From Margaritispora aquatica (taxonomy: Eukaryota; Ascomycota; Leotiomycetes; Helotiales; Discinellaceae): 64,000 nt of DNA. The notes under the pieces are model-generated. The model was not told the DNA's origin. It searched no databases and saw only the letters and a program-made list of their open reading frames with translations. Below, one piece after another: positions 1 to 10,969 of this stretch (its first letter is position 1; each line of letters opens with the position of its first letter). A program made the translations under genes and the position numbers. The stretch covers positions 124,001 through 188,000 of the forward strand of contig VJWN01000006.1 in assembly GCA_007644065.1 (NCBI GenBank), given 5' to 3'.

Positions 1-1321
1 ATGCTTATCGGGGGGTTGTAGAGGTTGAGTTTGATGTTGTAGAAAGGTAGCTCCGTTGCGATGAGGAGGAGATTATACAACCAGGTCGCCAAAAAAAAAA
101 ATGAATGTGGAATTTACAAGAATTGAACTAGTATTATTGTTAGCCTTAGATGGCATAGTGAATTCATCACACTATCAGGCATATTTTGATCTTGACTTCG
201 ATATCAAAATGAATTTGCGTTCTGAACGTGGTTGTTAAGCGAAGCGAGCCCCTGGGACCCTCCTCACAATCGAGCAACCATGCCTTCAAACATGATGCAT
301 ATATGTAAGTCAACACAAACTCTAAACCGCCCTACTGTTCTCATTAGCATTGTATACCCGCCCTGTATGGCCCTAACAAGAGCGCAGGCGCAGCGTGTTG
401 TATAGAAAACTAACTGAGCATCCTAACCAGAGACTCAAGGTGAGTAATTTGATACACCCGTGAATTTCGTGGTCTTCATCCTAAACGCAAATGGAAAGAT
501 GAATACTATTATTTAGTCGTGGAAAAAAGAGAGGACCTTCGTAGGTAGGTGGAATAGGAGAATCGCAAGTGAAATCATATCCTCTCCTGGTGTGCTTATT
601 TGTGACGGCGGTGCGGATACAGATACAAATGCGGATTGAGGTGGAGGATGAGACGTGTGGGTGCTAACTACATATCAGAAAATTCCACCTTTTATGTGTG
701 TGAGTGTGAAATTTGTGTGTGTTGTCGAGCTTGGTTGATGACACCGGTGGTCGCGCCAGAGGAGAGCCGAATCTATATTTTCAGCAGGTGGATTCGTATC
801 GACTGTGACGGAAGGATTTCGAGGGAAGATAAAAAATTAGCACTGGACTGGCCAGTCACTGACAAGTCGTTGAGTTTTTGCATTTGAGCAAGAGCGAGAA
901 TCGATGATAGAGAAGGGAATTCTTTCGACAAGATTGCTATTTTGTTGGACACATATGTCGTGCCGTTGAAAATCGACAATACAAGAGATTAATATGCATA
1001 CCGCTTAAGTCTCAATCTAAGAATATGAGCACGCAAGATATATAGCAGTAGGGAAGATAACTGCACTATTACGATTGACATCAATAGAGTGCAAAATGGG
1101 TAGGGTTCGTGTATTGTCATTATCGTTATATATTTACATGATTAGGTATTAAGAAATCCGCTCAACAACCCCATAATTAAACCTGCAAGCCTTTCAAAAA
1201 TACAACCTCCCAACTACCAAACATTTATTGAAGGAATGACATATATCTATGGTATCATCGCAAGTTGCAGCTCAACTCAAACAACAAGCAAACGAACTTT
1301 CGTCACCAAATGACAGCCAAT
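1..1321. other. No gene recognised (1.3 kb left flank)
   Basis: Only short, unrelated open frames occur on both strands and none resembles a known protein family. The right end is the 3' flank of the opsin gene. I see no RNA gene or repeat here. Confidence 0.5.
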
Positions 1322-2340
1322 CTAGACATTGGTGGTATTGTTGACCCCAGTGCCGATCGGAGCGGCACCAGTGGTGGTGGCAGTGTTGTCACCAACTGGT
1401 CCACCCGAGAGTCCGTGGTTGGCATGCGGGTTCTTCTCGTTCTGGTTGATGTAGGAAGCACCGATAGGGTCATTATAATCGCGAATGTGAAGACCAAGCA
1501 CAGCAGGATCAATGTTGCGGTGACCCCAAAGAAGGAGGGCACCAAATCCTGGCTTGGCTAAAACATCAAGAGTAGCATAGAAAGCAGCCTCGGAATCTGG
1601 AGAGATGACGTTTCCTCCCTCAGACAGTCCCCAAGCAATGGGGTAGAGGAACCAGAGGAAGATGGTCAGGCCACCGCAGGACATGTAGGTTCGCGAGACC
1701 TCGGGGCCAATGTGGCGGGCGTGAATGCGGCCAACCCAGAGGAGCTCGTAGGCAATGAAGAAGAGGGCGAACATGGCGAAGACGAAGTAGCCCCACTTGT
1801 AGGACGAGGCGACGAGAGCGCCGACGAGACCGGTGACGATCATGATTTCGTCAATAAGGATTGTATACATGATCGTTGGCCATGGCAGACCAGCTGTGAG
1901 GAGAATGTCCAAAAGAAGGAGCTGTCATACATTAGGGACCGTTTTAAATTGTCGTTGGAGGAAGAACTTACTGGTGTTGTCACGAACCAATCGATGTATC
2001 TCACATAGAAGATCTCACGATATTGGCCTGCAACCAGAGGATTGGAGCGTGCAAACTCGACGGCGATAGCAGCATAACCAAGATTGGAAGCCATGGTAAA
2101 ATACGCGATCGCTGCCACCATTGTGATTGCTGCTGTAATGTAATGGAAGATGCGTTTGGGGCGTGCAACTCTAAAGCTCATTCCGATGAAGACAAAGGTT
2201 GACACTACCATGAGAGCACACACAGCCCAGTAGACGTTAGATCCATGGGTCGTGATGTTGATATTGGACGTGGTGGGATATGTGAAGACATTGGGGTTTA
2301 CGTTTAACGCATCGTTTGCTCGCTTAGTGAGGAAAGACAT
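1322..2340 (-). CDS. carO: Microbial-type rhodopsin (CarO-like opsin, predicted light-driven proton pump)
   Basis: Seven-helix retinal protein, 322 aa, exons 1972-2340 and 1322-1921 with a 50-nt intron (GTAAGT...CAG) that falls inside helix C. The join gives the classic helix C pattern R114-x2-D117-W-x2-T-T-P followed by D128. D117 matches the Schiff-base counter-ion/acceptor (Asp85) and D128 the proton donor (Asp96) of bacteriorhodopsin. The retinal lysine is K246 in helix G, four residues after D242 (Asp212 equivalent). Known family: fungal CarO/Leptosphaeria-type opsins, which sit in the plasma membrane; Neurospora NOP-1 differs at the donor site. The tail after helix G is Gly/Thr/Asn-rich. 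The start is the Met just before the SFLTKR stretch; an open frame continues upstream but has poor similarity. Its neighbours carB, carRA and carX would supply the retinal. Confidence 0.93.
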
Positions 2341-2430
2341 TTTGGTAGTGTGAGGACTTGCGACTTGGAGCATGAGGCAAAGTTGGAGAACAATATGGTG
2401 TACAACAAGAGATCGAGGGAAGGAGAACGG

Positions 2431-2440
2431 TATATAAAAG
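2431..2440 (-). promoter_or_regulatory. TATA-like element upstream of the opsin gene
   Basis: A TATATA core lies about 90 nt upstream of the opsin start codon on its coding strand. Position and sequence fit a TATA box, but no transcript start is known, so this is inference. Confidence 0.35.
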
Positions 2441-5340
2441 AGCTTTCGCACAAATTCTCCTGCACAGACATACAGCCAGTGACGTTTTCAAAGACAAGGT
2501 GCTCATACGATGCAATGCCAAAGCGTCAAATCATTTGATCAGCAAAAAGTCATACCATAACAAGCACTAGGCTAACTCAACTAGCGAGGCTTCTCTCTTG
2601 CAGCTTCCGCCGCTATTTCAGATGCCCACTCAAGAAAGACTCGGGAAACGATCTCAAGCATTCTATCGAAACTTGGCATAACACCTCGTCATGGTAAGAT
2701 GGCACGAAATAGATGACGCTTGCCTTTAAGGAGTAAGAGAATAGCTAAGTATGAGGGCTTGTGATGCTTGTCAGGACTAGGACGCTTCTCCCGAACTATT
2801 GGATCGTTCTTTGGTTTCGTCACCTTCACCGGAATCTACTTGCTTGTGACTCCATCGGTAAGGTCGGAAGATTGAGCGTTCGCCATAGGTTAATACGAAC
2901 CGATATCTGGTACGGATATTGGTTGAATTTGGGCGTTGCCATCGTTGCTATGTTGCACTGCTTTGATATTGAAAAGTGCTCACCAGAAATTTTCAAAATC
3001 GCTTTTCGCTTAATGAGGCAATAGTGGTGATGTCAAGACATTAAAGATCCTTGGCACGATGGTACTTCCTCACGGGACCCGCCTTTATTGACCCAAGCTT
3101 CGATCTGCTTTGCGCCTCTTTCAACCTCATCTCTCTCTCCTCTATTATTATTATCTACTTCTCTATTATTATTATCTACTTCTCTATTATTATTATCTAC
3201 TTCTCTATTATTATTATCTACTTCTCTATTATTACTATCTACTTCTCTATTATTATTATCTACTTTGATATTTTTCTTTTCAACCCAAGTACTATTACAA
3301 TATATGAAATCCCAAACAGGTAATATAATCTCTCAGACCACAATTCTACCATTCAAGTTCGAAATAATAACCTTGGCTGAAACCTAGTATACCTGCTTGC
3401 TAGATTTCTAATCACCTGGCTCCCTCAACGCCCCGGCGATCTTCAGTTCATGTCAAGCCTTTTTAGATCCCAGCCACCAAGAACGCCGTATCCGGTAACG
3501 ACTTGTCCACACTCTGAACCTAGATCTCAAGACCACATGGCAATCTGCAAAATCTCGACCGTCAACATGCAAGCTGCCGAAACCTTGGAATCTTGTACCA
3601 AACACGACCGACATCGACTCGCTTGCCGTTGAGGAGGACAACAATACCAAGAGGGTGTACAACATGTCTTTGACCAGTCAAGTTGCACCACTTTGCGGGG
3701 GAATTAGTAACACTCTCGTGGGGTTGAAGGCGATGTGGATCTTTTTGTCTTCTGATCATGTACGCACCAAATGAAAAACATTGGAAGATAAGAAAATTCC
3801 AAGTAAACAAACCCAGCAACGCCGGCATTCAAACGGCACTTGAACAACATCCACAAAAACAAACGTCATGGAACTGCAGATCCTTTGATGACCAATCCCG
3901 CCATCTAAAGCGATTTCTCGATGGCACAATTTAGCTAACACAAAAGATAACGGAGATGTTGCCTTCGCCGATACCTCCAGCAATCTGTAGCTCGTTTCTT
4001 TGCGTTAGCGAGATAGTAGAAAAACTCTAGAACAAAGGATCATCGCCAGTCGCCCGTCATCAGGCACTATGCCCTTGCATCTCACGCACCACATTCCGTG
4101 TCTCGAATTTTCTTTTCTTGAAACAAACAAGGATATCATCGTGGTACAGCAGATCGTACAACGGCTTTCTTGTGCTACCGCATATCTTGGTCAAAGTGCC
4201 GTTATGTTCTCGTGATTCGAGGGAGATGCGAAGGACGAAAGAAGAGAAATTGCACGCTCTCTAGCTGCAGTTTCTGCGCACTAAAACTGCAACCGAGACT
4301 GAAACTGCGTTTGCATGTGCATCCCAAGCATCAAGAACGAGTATTGTGCTTGTAAATCTGCACAGTAAAACAGAAACGGAATTTGCGGCATGATTTGATC
4401 TCATATGGCGTTCTTCCTTGCTGAACTGTCACGGTATTCACTTGAGATTGTCAAGTTGACAATTCACGTCCCTCCGATCTTACCATTTCATAGCCCTCCG
4501 TTCCATCTCACTGGACATCAGCTGAGTACTGGGCTCCCGAAACAGCCAACCAACTTTGGGCTTTGACCAATCCTATGCTTTTAGCTCAAAAAGGCAAGAC
4601 CTCGAGGACTGCTTTGTCTGACATTCGAGGTAAGTCTACAGGGAGTTGGAGTTACACAGACATCTCGCCTCACAATGCCGCTTTTTCCTCCTCGGTCGTG
4701 TCGCTGCTTTTGTTCCTTCACCCTTTTGTCTGTTTGATACTTGTATTCGAACCACACTTCCAGTCTGTCTGTCTTGGTGTTATGTTGCCGAGCTTGCCCG
4801 GAAGCGTAGCCGAAATATCTTTCAATCCGGATGAATCTCATCCGGACAATGCAAGGTAGAACTGCTGACTGCGAGAAAGGCATCGCTCACGTTGTAGATA
4901 AATCGACTTTATATGGCAAGGTACGGTATGTGCAGCGGAGGATGTGCATTTGCTAGCACTCTAGCTTCTTATATCTTGGAATATATAGGGAGGTAATAGT
5001 AAGTAAGTCAATCTCAATCTCAATCTCGATCTCAAGTTGGATAGAAAAGTACAAAGAACTGGGCATGAAGATTTGTGAGGCATTTTGATTGTAAAATACT
5101 TTATAAATACTCTATAGATTTCATTCAATTCATTCATTACCACCATTTAATCCAAGCTGACTCTGAAACCCAAATTCCGATCTTCATATCAATTACCACT
5201 TCCTTCCTCCTTCCTCCTCATAGTTCAAGCCAACCCAGCACATATCCAACTCTCACCACAATGCCAACCACCCAACACCATCCACTATCCACGAAGTCAT
5301 GAACCCCCCTCTCAACACCCTATTCCCTCAATCCTCCTTC
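2441..5340. other. About 2.9 kb between opsin and carB without a recognised gene
   Basis: The stretch contains a 21-bp minisatellite (listed separately) and a small run of CAATCT-type repeats near 4,995-5,035. Open frames are all short, overlap each other on both strands and show no family resemblance. The right end is the 3' flank of carB. Confidence 0.5.
3140..3265. repeat. 21-bp tandem repeat, six copies
   Basis: Six head-to-tail copies of a pyrimidine-rich 21-mer (CTCTATTATTATTATCTACT plus T). The fifth copy has one T-to-C change. Because the unit is divisible by three, it opens a low-complexity Ser/Ile/Tyr/Phe reading frame across the array, which I do not regard as a gene. Confidence 0.9.
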
Positions 5341-7266
5341 CTAGTCCCTCACCCCTCCAACCTTCGCACTCACACTCCCCCACCCCTTCGTAGCCTCCTC
5401 ATCCCAACGAACCACCAACCCAGAATTCACATACGCCACCGTACCGAGCAATACCACAAGCGCGAGGATTAAAATCCCCAAATCGCTTAGCAAGCCTCTA
5501 TCCCTTCTCACACGATCCAAGTCGCTACATCCCTTGCCTTGAAAGACGCCCGTATCTCTCTCTCCCTTCGCATATACAGTTCCACTCCCACCATCTCTAC
5601 TCACCCACGGCACCCTCTCCCCCCTCTCCCTTAGAATCTGCTCCGTAGTGATCTTCGCACCGGCCAACACAATCGGCACACCTGTACCCGGATGGGTGGA
5701 CGCGCCTACGAAATACACGCCGCTGATAGACGGATGCTTAGTCTTGGGTCTAAACGCGAGGACGTTGAAGAATGAATGCGAGAGCCCAAGAATCGAGCCT
5801 TTGTCGAGATTGAACGTGCTTTCCCAGGACGTGGGCGTGTTGAGCTCTTCGTGCACGATTAACTTTGAGAGGTCCTTGCAGCCTGTGCGTTGGGAGATGG
5901 TGGTGCAGATTGTTTTGCGGGTGGATTCGACGATGCTGTCCCAGTCTTGCTCGGGGAGGAGGCCTGCCCCTTCCCCTGTGCCGGAAGAGGTGGAGGTCGC
6001 GGAATTGAGAAGATGACCTACCGGTACGAGAACGACGATGGAGTCTTTTCCTGGGGGAGCGGCGGTTGGATCTACGCGTGAAGGTACGTTGACATAGAAG
6101 GATGGATCGCGGGGGATGGATTGGCGGTCGAAGATAGAATCGAAGGATTCGCGGTACTCGTCTGCGAGGAATATGTTGTGGGTTGAGAGCTCGGGGATGA
6201 TTTCAGAGAGGGCCCAGTAGAAGGAAATGGAGCTGCAGGAGCCAGCGCGTTTTTGAAGAGACTTGGCGTATGTTTGCGTGCTAGAGTTAGAAGTTGGGAA
6301 GAGATTATTGTAGGCGTAGACTAGGTCGGCATTGATGACTACCAAGTCTGCGAGTAGCTGTTCGTCGGATGTGAGTTGCACACCTGTGACCGTTTTGCCG
6401 TCCGAGGTGGTGATGACTGAGGATACGGGTGTGTTGAGACGGATGTTTACTCCTGACCGTTCACATATCCGTACCAGAGCTGCCACCACGGCGTGGAATC
6501 CTCCAACAGGATACCAAATCCCCTCCGCCAGCTCTGTATACTGAAGCAGCGAGTACGTGCCGGGAGCATCAAATGGTGACATGCCCATATACATGCTCCC
6601 AAACGTAAACACCCTCCTCAATCTCTCCGTCCAGAAGTACTTCGAAGCCCTCGAATATATACTCTCAAACGGATGCAACTTGAACAAGTTGACCAGAAAG
6701 CTCGGCCGGCACAGATTGAATATGGACGTAAAGTTCTTATGCAGTACCTCGCGAGCACTAATCTCATAATGCCTATGCGCCTCTCCCAACCATTCCAGAT
6801 AGCGCTCAAATCCGTCCTTGCCCTCCCACTTCTCGATCTCACGCTTCATGACAGCCGTATCTGAGCTGAGTTCGAAGCTCTCGCCGTCGCCGAACCACAT
6901 CTGGTAATTGGGGTTGCATTTGAGGAGCTCGACGCCCTCGGCTTCGAGGGAAGTGTCGAGGTCGTGGAAGGTCTCTTTGAAGAGCTTCGGGAGGAGGAGC
7001 AGAGAGGGGCCTTGGTCGAAGCGGTACCCTTCGTGGTGTCGTAGACTGCATCTTCCGCCGGTGAAATCGTTCTTCTCGACGATTGTTACGGCGTATCCTG
7101 CTTTGGCAAGTCGTGCTGCACTGGCTACGCCGCCGACTCCTGCGCCTGTTTGCAATTGTCAGCGTGTTGAACATGTAGTCTGAGTATAGCTTTCTTTCGC
7201 AGCGGGGTGGTGGTATCGAAGCTTACCGACGACAATTGCTGTCTTCTTCTTGTCTTGCGATGCCAT
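5341..7266 (-). CDS. carB: Phytoene desaturase (phytoene dehydrogenase, CarB/AL-1 type)
   Basis: FAD-dependent desaturase that introduces the successive double bases of the lycopene/3,4-didehydrolycopene series into phytoene at membranes. Exons 7227-7266 and 5341-7145 (81-nt intron, GTAAGC...CAG) give 614 aa, normal for the fungal family. The intron splits the dinucleotide-binding motif: exon 1 ends in TAIVV and the join yields VGAGVGG (residues about 13-19), followed by the E-K-N-D ADP-binding end. The C-terminal FAD motif (GxxxVGASTHPGTGVP) is present near residue 500. A single hydrophobic helix close to the C terminus probably anchors it. It is followed by carRA 370 nt upstream on the same strand, as in Fusarium-type car clusters. 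Confidence 0.95.
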
Positions 7267-7636
7267 TGTGAGTGAGTGAGTGAGTGATATCTAGGAGTGA
7301 AGATAGATATGCGCAGTGGTGAGACTGGCAAGCTCACGTTGGATTCACATGTTTACTTGACTGCACTGCCCTGGGGACTTTTGCTGACGTCCATTTCTCG
7401 AACGAGAGATGCTTCCCGCCGAGCCCGCTTCACCCGGTCGGATCATGACGCTGATCGATTTAGGCATTGCTCACTGACTGGCTCAAGCTCTGAAACCCCT
7501 GCATGAACATTGTTCCACCAGATCTTCAGCCCATACAGAGGGACATGAGTGAATGGTCAAATGTGATCAAGTGTTAAATATAGTAGAAATGGTATCTATC
7601 TAACATGCTACAAAATCAGAAATCTATATCTAATAT
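7267..7636. promoter_or_regulatory. carB upstream region / carRA 3' flank
   Basis: 370 nt between the carRA stop and the carB start, both genes on the minus strand. No coding sequence is supported. It must hold the carB promoter and the carRA polyadenylation region; I did not recognise a specific binding site. Confidence 0.5.
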
Positions 7637-9509
7637 TCATTCACTCAATGCTTTCCAAGCAACTCTCAATCTCCTCAATTTGGGTACCGTCGCTCTCCCT
7701 TTTTTGACCTTATACCCTTTCTCTCTCAAAACCCTCCCAATTTCCATGTAACTCTCTACGGCTACTTTCATGGGAGCTCTAGCTTCGATAGGCAACTGAG
7801 CCATTGCGATACGCGCCTCATTGTATACAACGAAGCCCTTATCTAAAAGACGACTACGCATTTTCTCCATCGTTGGGCTTTCGGGCTCATCCAGCACATC
7901 TTGAGGTTCAAGATCCTCTTCCTTGAGCCAGGAAGTGGGGATATATACTCTTTCAATTGCAGCATCTGTGGCGATGTCTCGTGCGATATTGATGTATTGC
8001 AAAGCAACACCCATACGCCCACCAGCCCGCACCAGGTCTTCCTTCTGTTGGCTGGTAGTAGCGGAACTGCTGTGGTAGAAAACAAGCTCCAAGCACAGCT
8101 CTGCTACAGTCCCAGCGACACGCGCGGCGTATACATCCAAGTCGTGTTCGTTCTCAATAGGAAATGTTCGAGAGTCTTCGTGAGAACTATTTTCGTGAAA
8201 TTCGAGATCTGTTTTGAAACCCTCCAGGAGATCATAGAGTGGGCCGAATGAAAGAATGCGACTTGGAAGCAGGCGAAGGGATGAATACGTTGATTCTGGA
8301 AAGTTGTCTGCGATATAGGTATGTATATCTGGTTGATCTGACACCAATCGAGCTTCCTTTGATGAATATGCGAGATCCAAGTAGCGAGTGAGCTTTACAA
8401 TCCATTCTCTTGCCTCCGGCTCAGTATTTGCATCGTCTATAAGATCGTCTGCGACGCGACAGAACGAATATCTAACTCAGAGTTAACAGATGATCCTACC
8501 AATGTACGTAATCACTTACAGTAGAATCAAGTCTATGCGAAGCCGACCATTGAAAGTCGCACTAGCCAGATAGAAACTCCTGCTCTTCTTCTGAAGACGT
8601 TCTACAGCTTGCTGAACACCAATCACTCTTTCGCAATCGTATTGTGAAGTATCTATAAACAGTGCTCGAACGAGCATAGCTGGCGAAGGTAGATCTGGTA
8701 CTCGCTGAAACAGTTTCGGAAACGTCAACAGAATGGTCATCGCATGATCAAAAGCCACGAGTCCAAACACAATCAACGTATTTGTCGCCAGGAAAAATAT
8801 GGCTTCTTCAATCTCAAGCCCTTCCCAAAGATGCACACCCAGCTTAGTACCAGATTCAATAGCCCAAGTACCCCGCCGTAATGCCAAGGTATCTACCACC
8901 CAAAGATATAAAGTTGGAATAGCAATTGGCGCTACCGTACTTGTGTATGGCAATTTGGTGAGAAACTGGAAAGAGAGCGTCCATAGCAGAAGCGCAAATG
9001 GCCCTGCCCAAGCAAGTATCAAGCCCAGATACGTCCCTTCACCTCCCTGCCAAATGAGACCAAAACCACCAATGATGCATAGACTCAAAATCGAATGTCC
9101 CACACTCCATTGGAACCTTGGTACCTTGTTGCTTCTTATCAAGTAGCTTGGGTGGAATAGAGGCTTGCTGAGAATAAGGTAAAGCAATGTCGTATTATAC
9201 GTTTGTATCACAAAGAAGAAGACCTCTTCAGCAGGAATTGAGAAGAGTGTGGGCCCAATGATCACACTCGGGGGATATGTCCATATTTTGCGCCGGATGA
9301 GATAGGAATCCCACGGTATTGTTGAAACGACAGCGATTGAGATAAGAAACAGAATCTTGTACAGGTCTATGCGATTGAGAAACGGCCGGTAAAGGAGCGT
9401 CAGAGCAATGGCGGGTGGGATGGTGTACTTGAGATGTCTGGCGCTTATTAGTGATTATTGATATTCTATTATTCGAGCTTACTTACACAAGCGCATAGTC
9501 ATAACCCAT
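7637..9509 (-). CDS. carRA: Bifunctional lycopene cyclase / phytoene synthase (CarRA/AL-2 type)
   Basis: One polypeptide makes phytoene from two geranylgeranyl diphosphates (C-terminal half) and cyclises lycopene/torulene-type ends to beta-rings (N-terminal membrane half). Exons 9487-9509, 8520-9437 and 7637-8471 (introns 49 and 48 nt) give 591 aa, the usual size. Exon 1 encodes only M-G-Y-D-Y-A-L plus two bases, a short first exon typical of this family. Residues 1 to about 240 are two repeats of hydrophobic CarR helices, including a PAEEVFFF motif. The synthase half has the first Asp-rich motif D322-D-L-I-D326, rebuilt across intron 2, and the second ARDIATDA motif near residue 450. Upstream, about 1.46 kb separate it from divergent carX. 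Confidence 0.95.
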
Positions 9510-10969
9510 ATTTTCAAAGATGTGCTTTTGCGTTGATCTTACCAGGACCTAGAACAAGACGGAGACATTGTTGAAAAGCAGGAGGAACAACCGGAACAAA
9601 TAGAACTAACACACGTAAGATCGAAACTTCGGGCCGCTGGCAGGACTTGAAGCTGACGATAGCTTGTAATGCAAGGCTGACTTCCTTTGACAGCTATTTG
9701 ATCCAGATAGCCAATGGTGTGGTTGTCCTCGAAAGGCTGGCCGAGTAACGAGGGGTAAATGTTACTGAGCCTATTCCCGTCACAGGCACAGCAAAACCTG
9801 GTACTCAACAAGCTGATAAGGTAAGGTAGCAAAGGATCCAGAGCAGCGCGGTCCTCCAGACAGTGCGTGAAATCCCTCAATAAGACAAGGCGAAGACGAA
9901 GAGAGTATTAGCTAGTAACCTTAGTCTCTCAGTATTAACGGGAATCCGGTTGAACTTGCGTCTGAGTCCGAACTTGATCCGATGCCCGTTAACCGCTTGT
10001 TGGTCTTCGTACCTTGAAATCCGAGCATGCTTTATCCCCCCACAAATCTGGTGGAATGACAGCCGCCTTGGCAAAGCCATCACATCACGGCCATGACGTC
10101 GCAGGGGAGAAGAGAGAGGGAAACAGAGCAAGTAAAAGCGGCGGGAAGGTGGATATGTTCTCTTCCACAAACAAGTAAGTTCCTGTCCTTGCCTCATCAG
10201 TTGCCATGGTCTCGATTCTAGTTGCTCGGCCGCATCCGTTCATGGGTCAGACCATCTTGCTCTTGAATAGAGAATCTCAAAATAATGAAAATAATATTTA
10301 ATCAGCTGTTTGGAAGTTTGTCAGAAGAACATGATCCGAAAGACCATTGGTTGGCGAGCCACTCCGATTTGGAAAGGTGCCATTCTCGTTCATGATCCAT
10401 GATCCTAATTGACATTCTGCATCTGAGCACAGACACTTTATCCTTGCTGGATATCTGCATATCTGCATGGATGAGCTTTCCAGAGGCGACGACAGGGGTG
10501 GCCTTAGCTTTGAAGATCCAGTCTTTCTTGAATTCGGTGCTTTCTCCTCTTTTGCGGGGAAGCGAAGTTGGAGAGTGTTGTCGTCATACTTTATATGGTG
10601 AGGTAACACAGTTAGTACAGTTAGTGACCATTTTTGCTTGGATTTCCTCTTTGACTATGCCTTCCTGGGACAAAACATCTAAAATGTTACCCTGTATAGT
10701 CCAACTTTCGTAAGTAGCCTTGAGAAGTAAGAGAATGCCGGCCCGTTTTTGTGACTGTTCAAGCTGTCTGCTAGTTTTGGGGAATTTCATCATCGCCGTC
10801 GAACTGGTTTGTGAGATCTTTGCAGTATTCACACGTGTATCGTATCACTTTCGCCTCGGGGTAATTCCATACTGTTACTAAAATTCATTTGTTTGTTAAG
10901 GTCAATTCGTGCTTGACACCCTATGTTTATACTAACATAACTTGAAATTGCTCTCTCGAGCTGTCACTC
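9510..10969. promoter_or_regulatory. Shared upstream region of divergent carRA and carX
   Basis: 1.46 kb between two head-to-head carotenoid genes. Short open frames on both strands look like chance. The region probably carries the promoters of both genes; light or stress control is plausible for the pathway but no binding site was identified from the sequence. Confidence 0.5.

Noticed and set aside
3051..3387. Open frames across the 21-bp tandem repeat
   Set aside because: Low-complexity translation of a repeat in several frames; no flanking coding signal.
9539..10197. Minus-strand frames upstream of carRA
   Set aside because: Short, not protein-like, and placed where the carRA/carX promoters should be.
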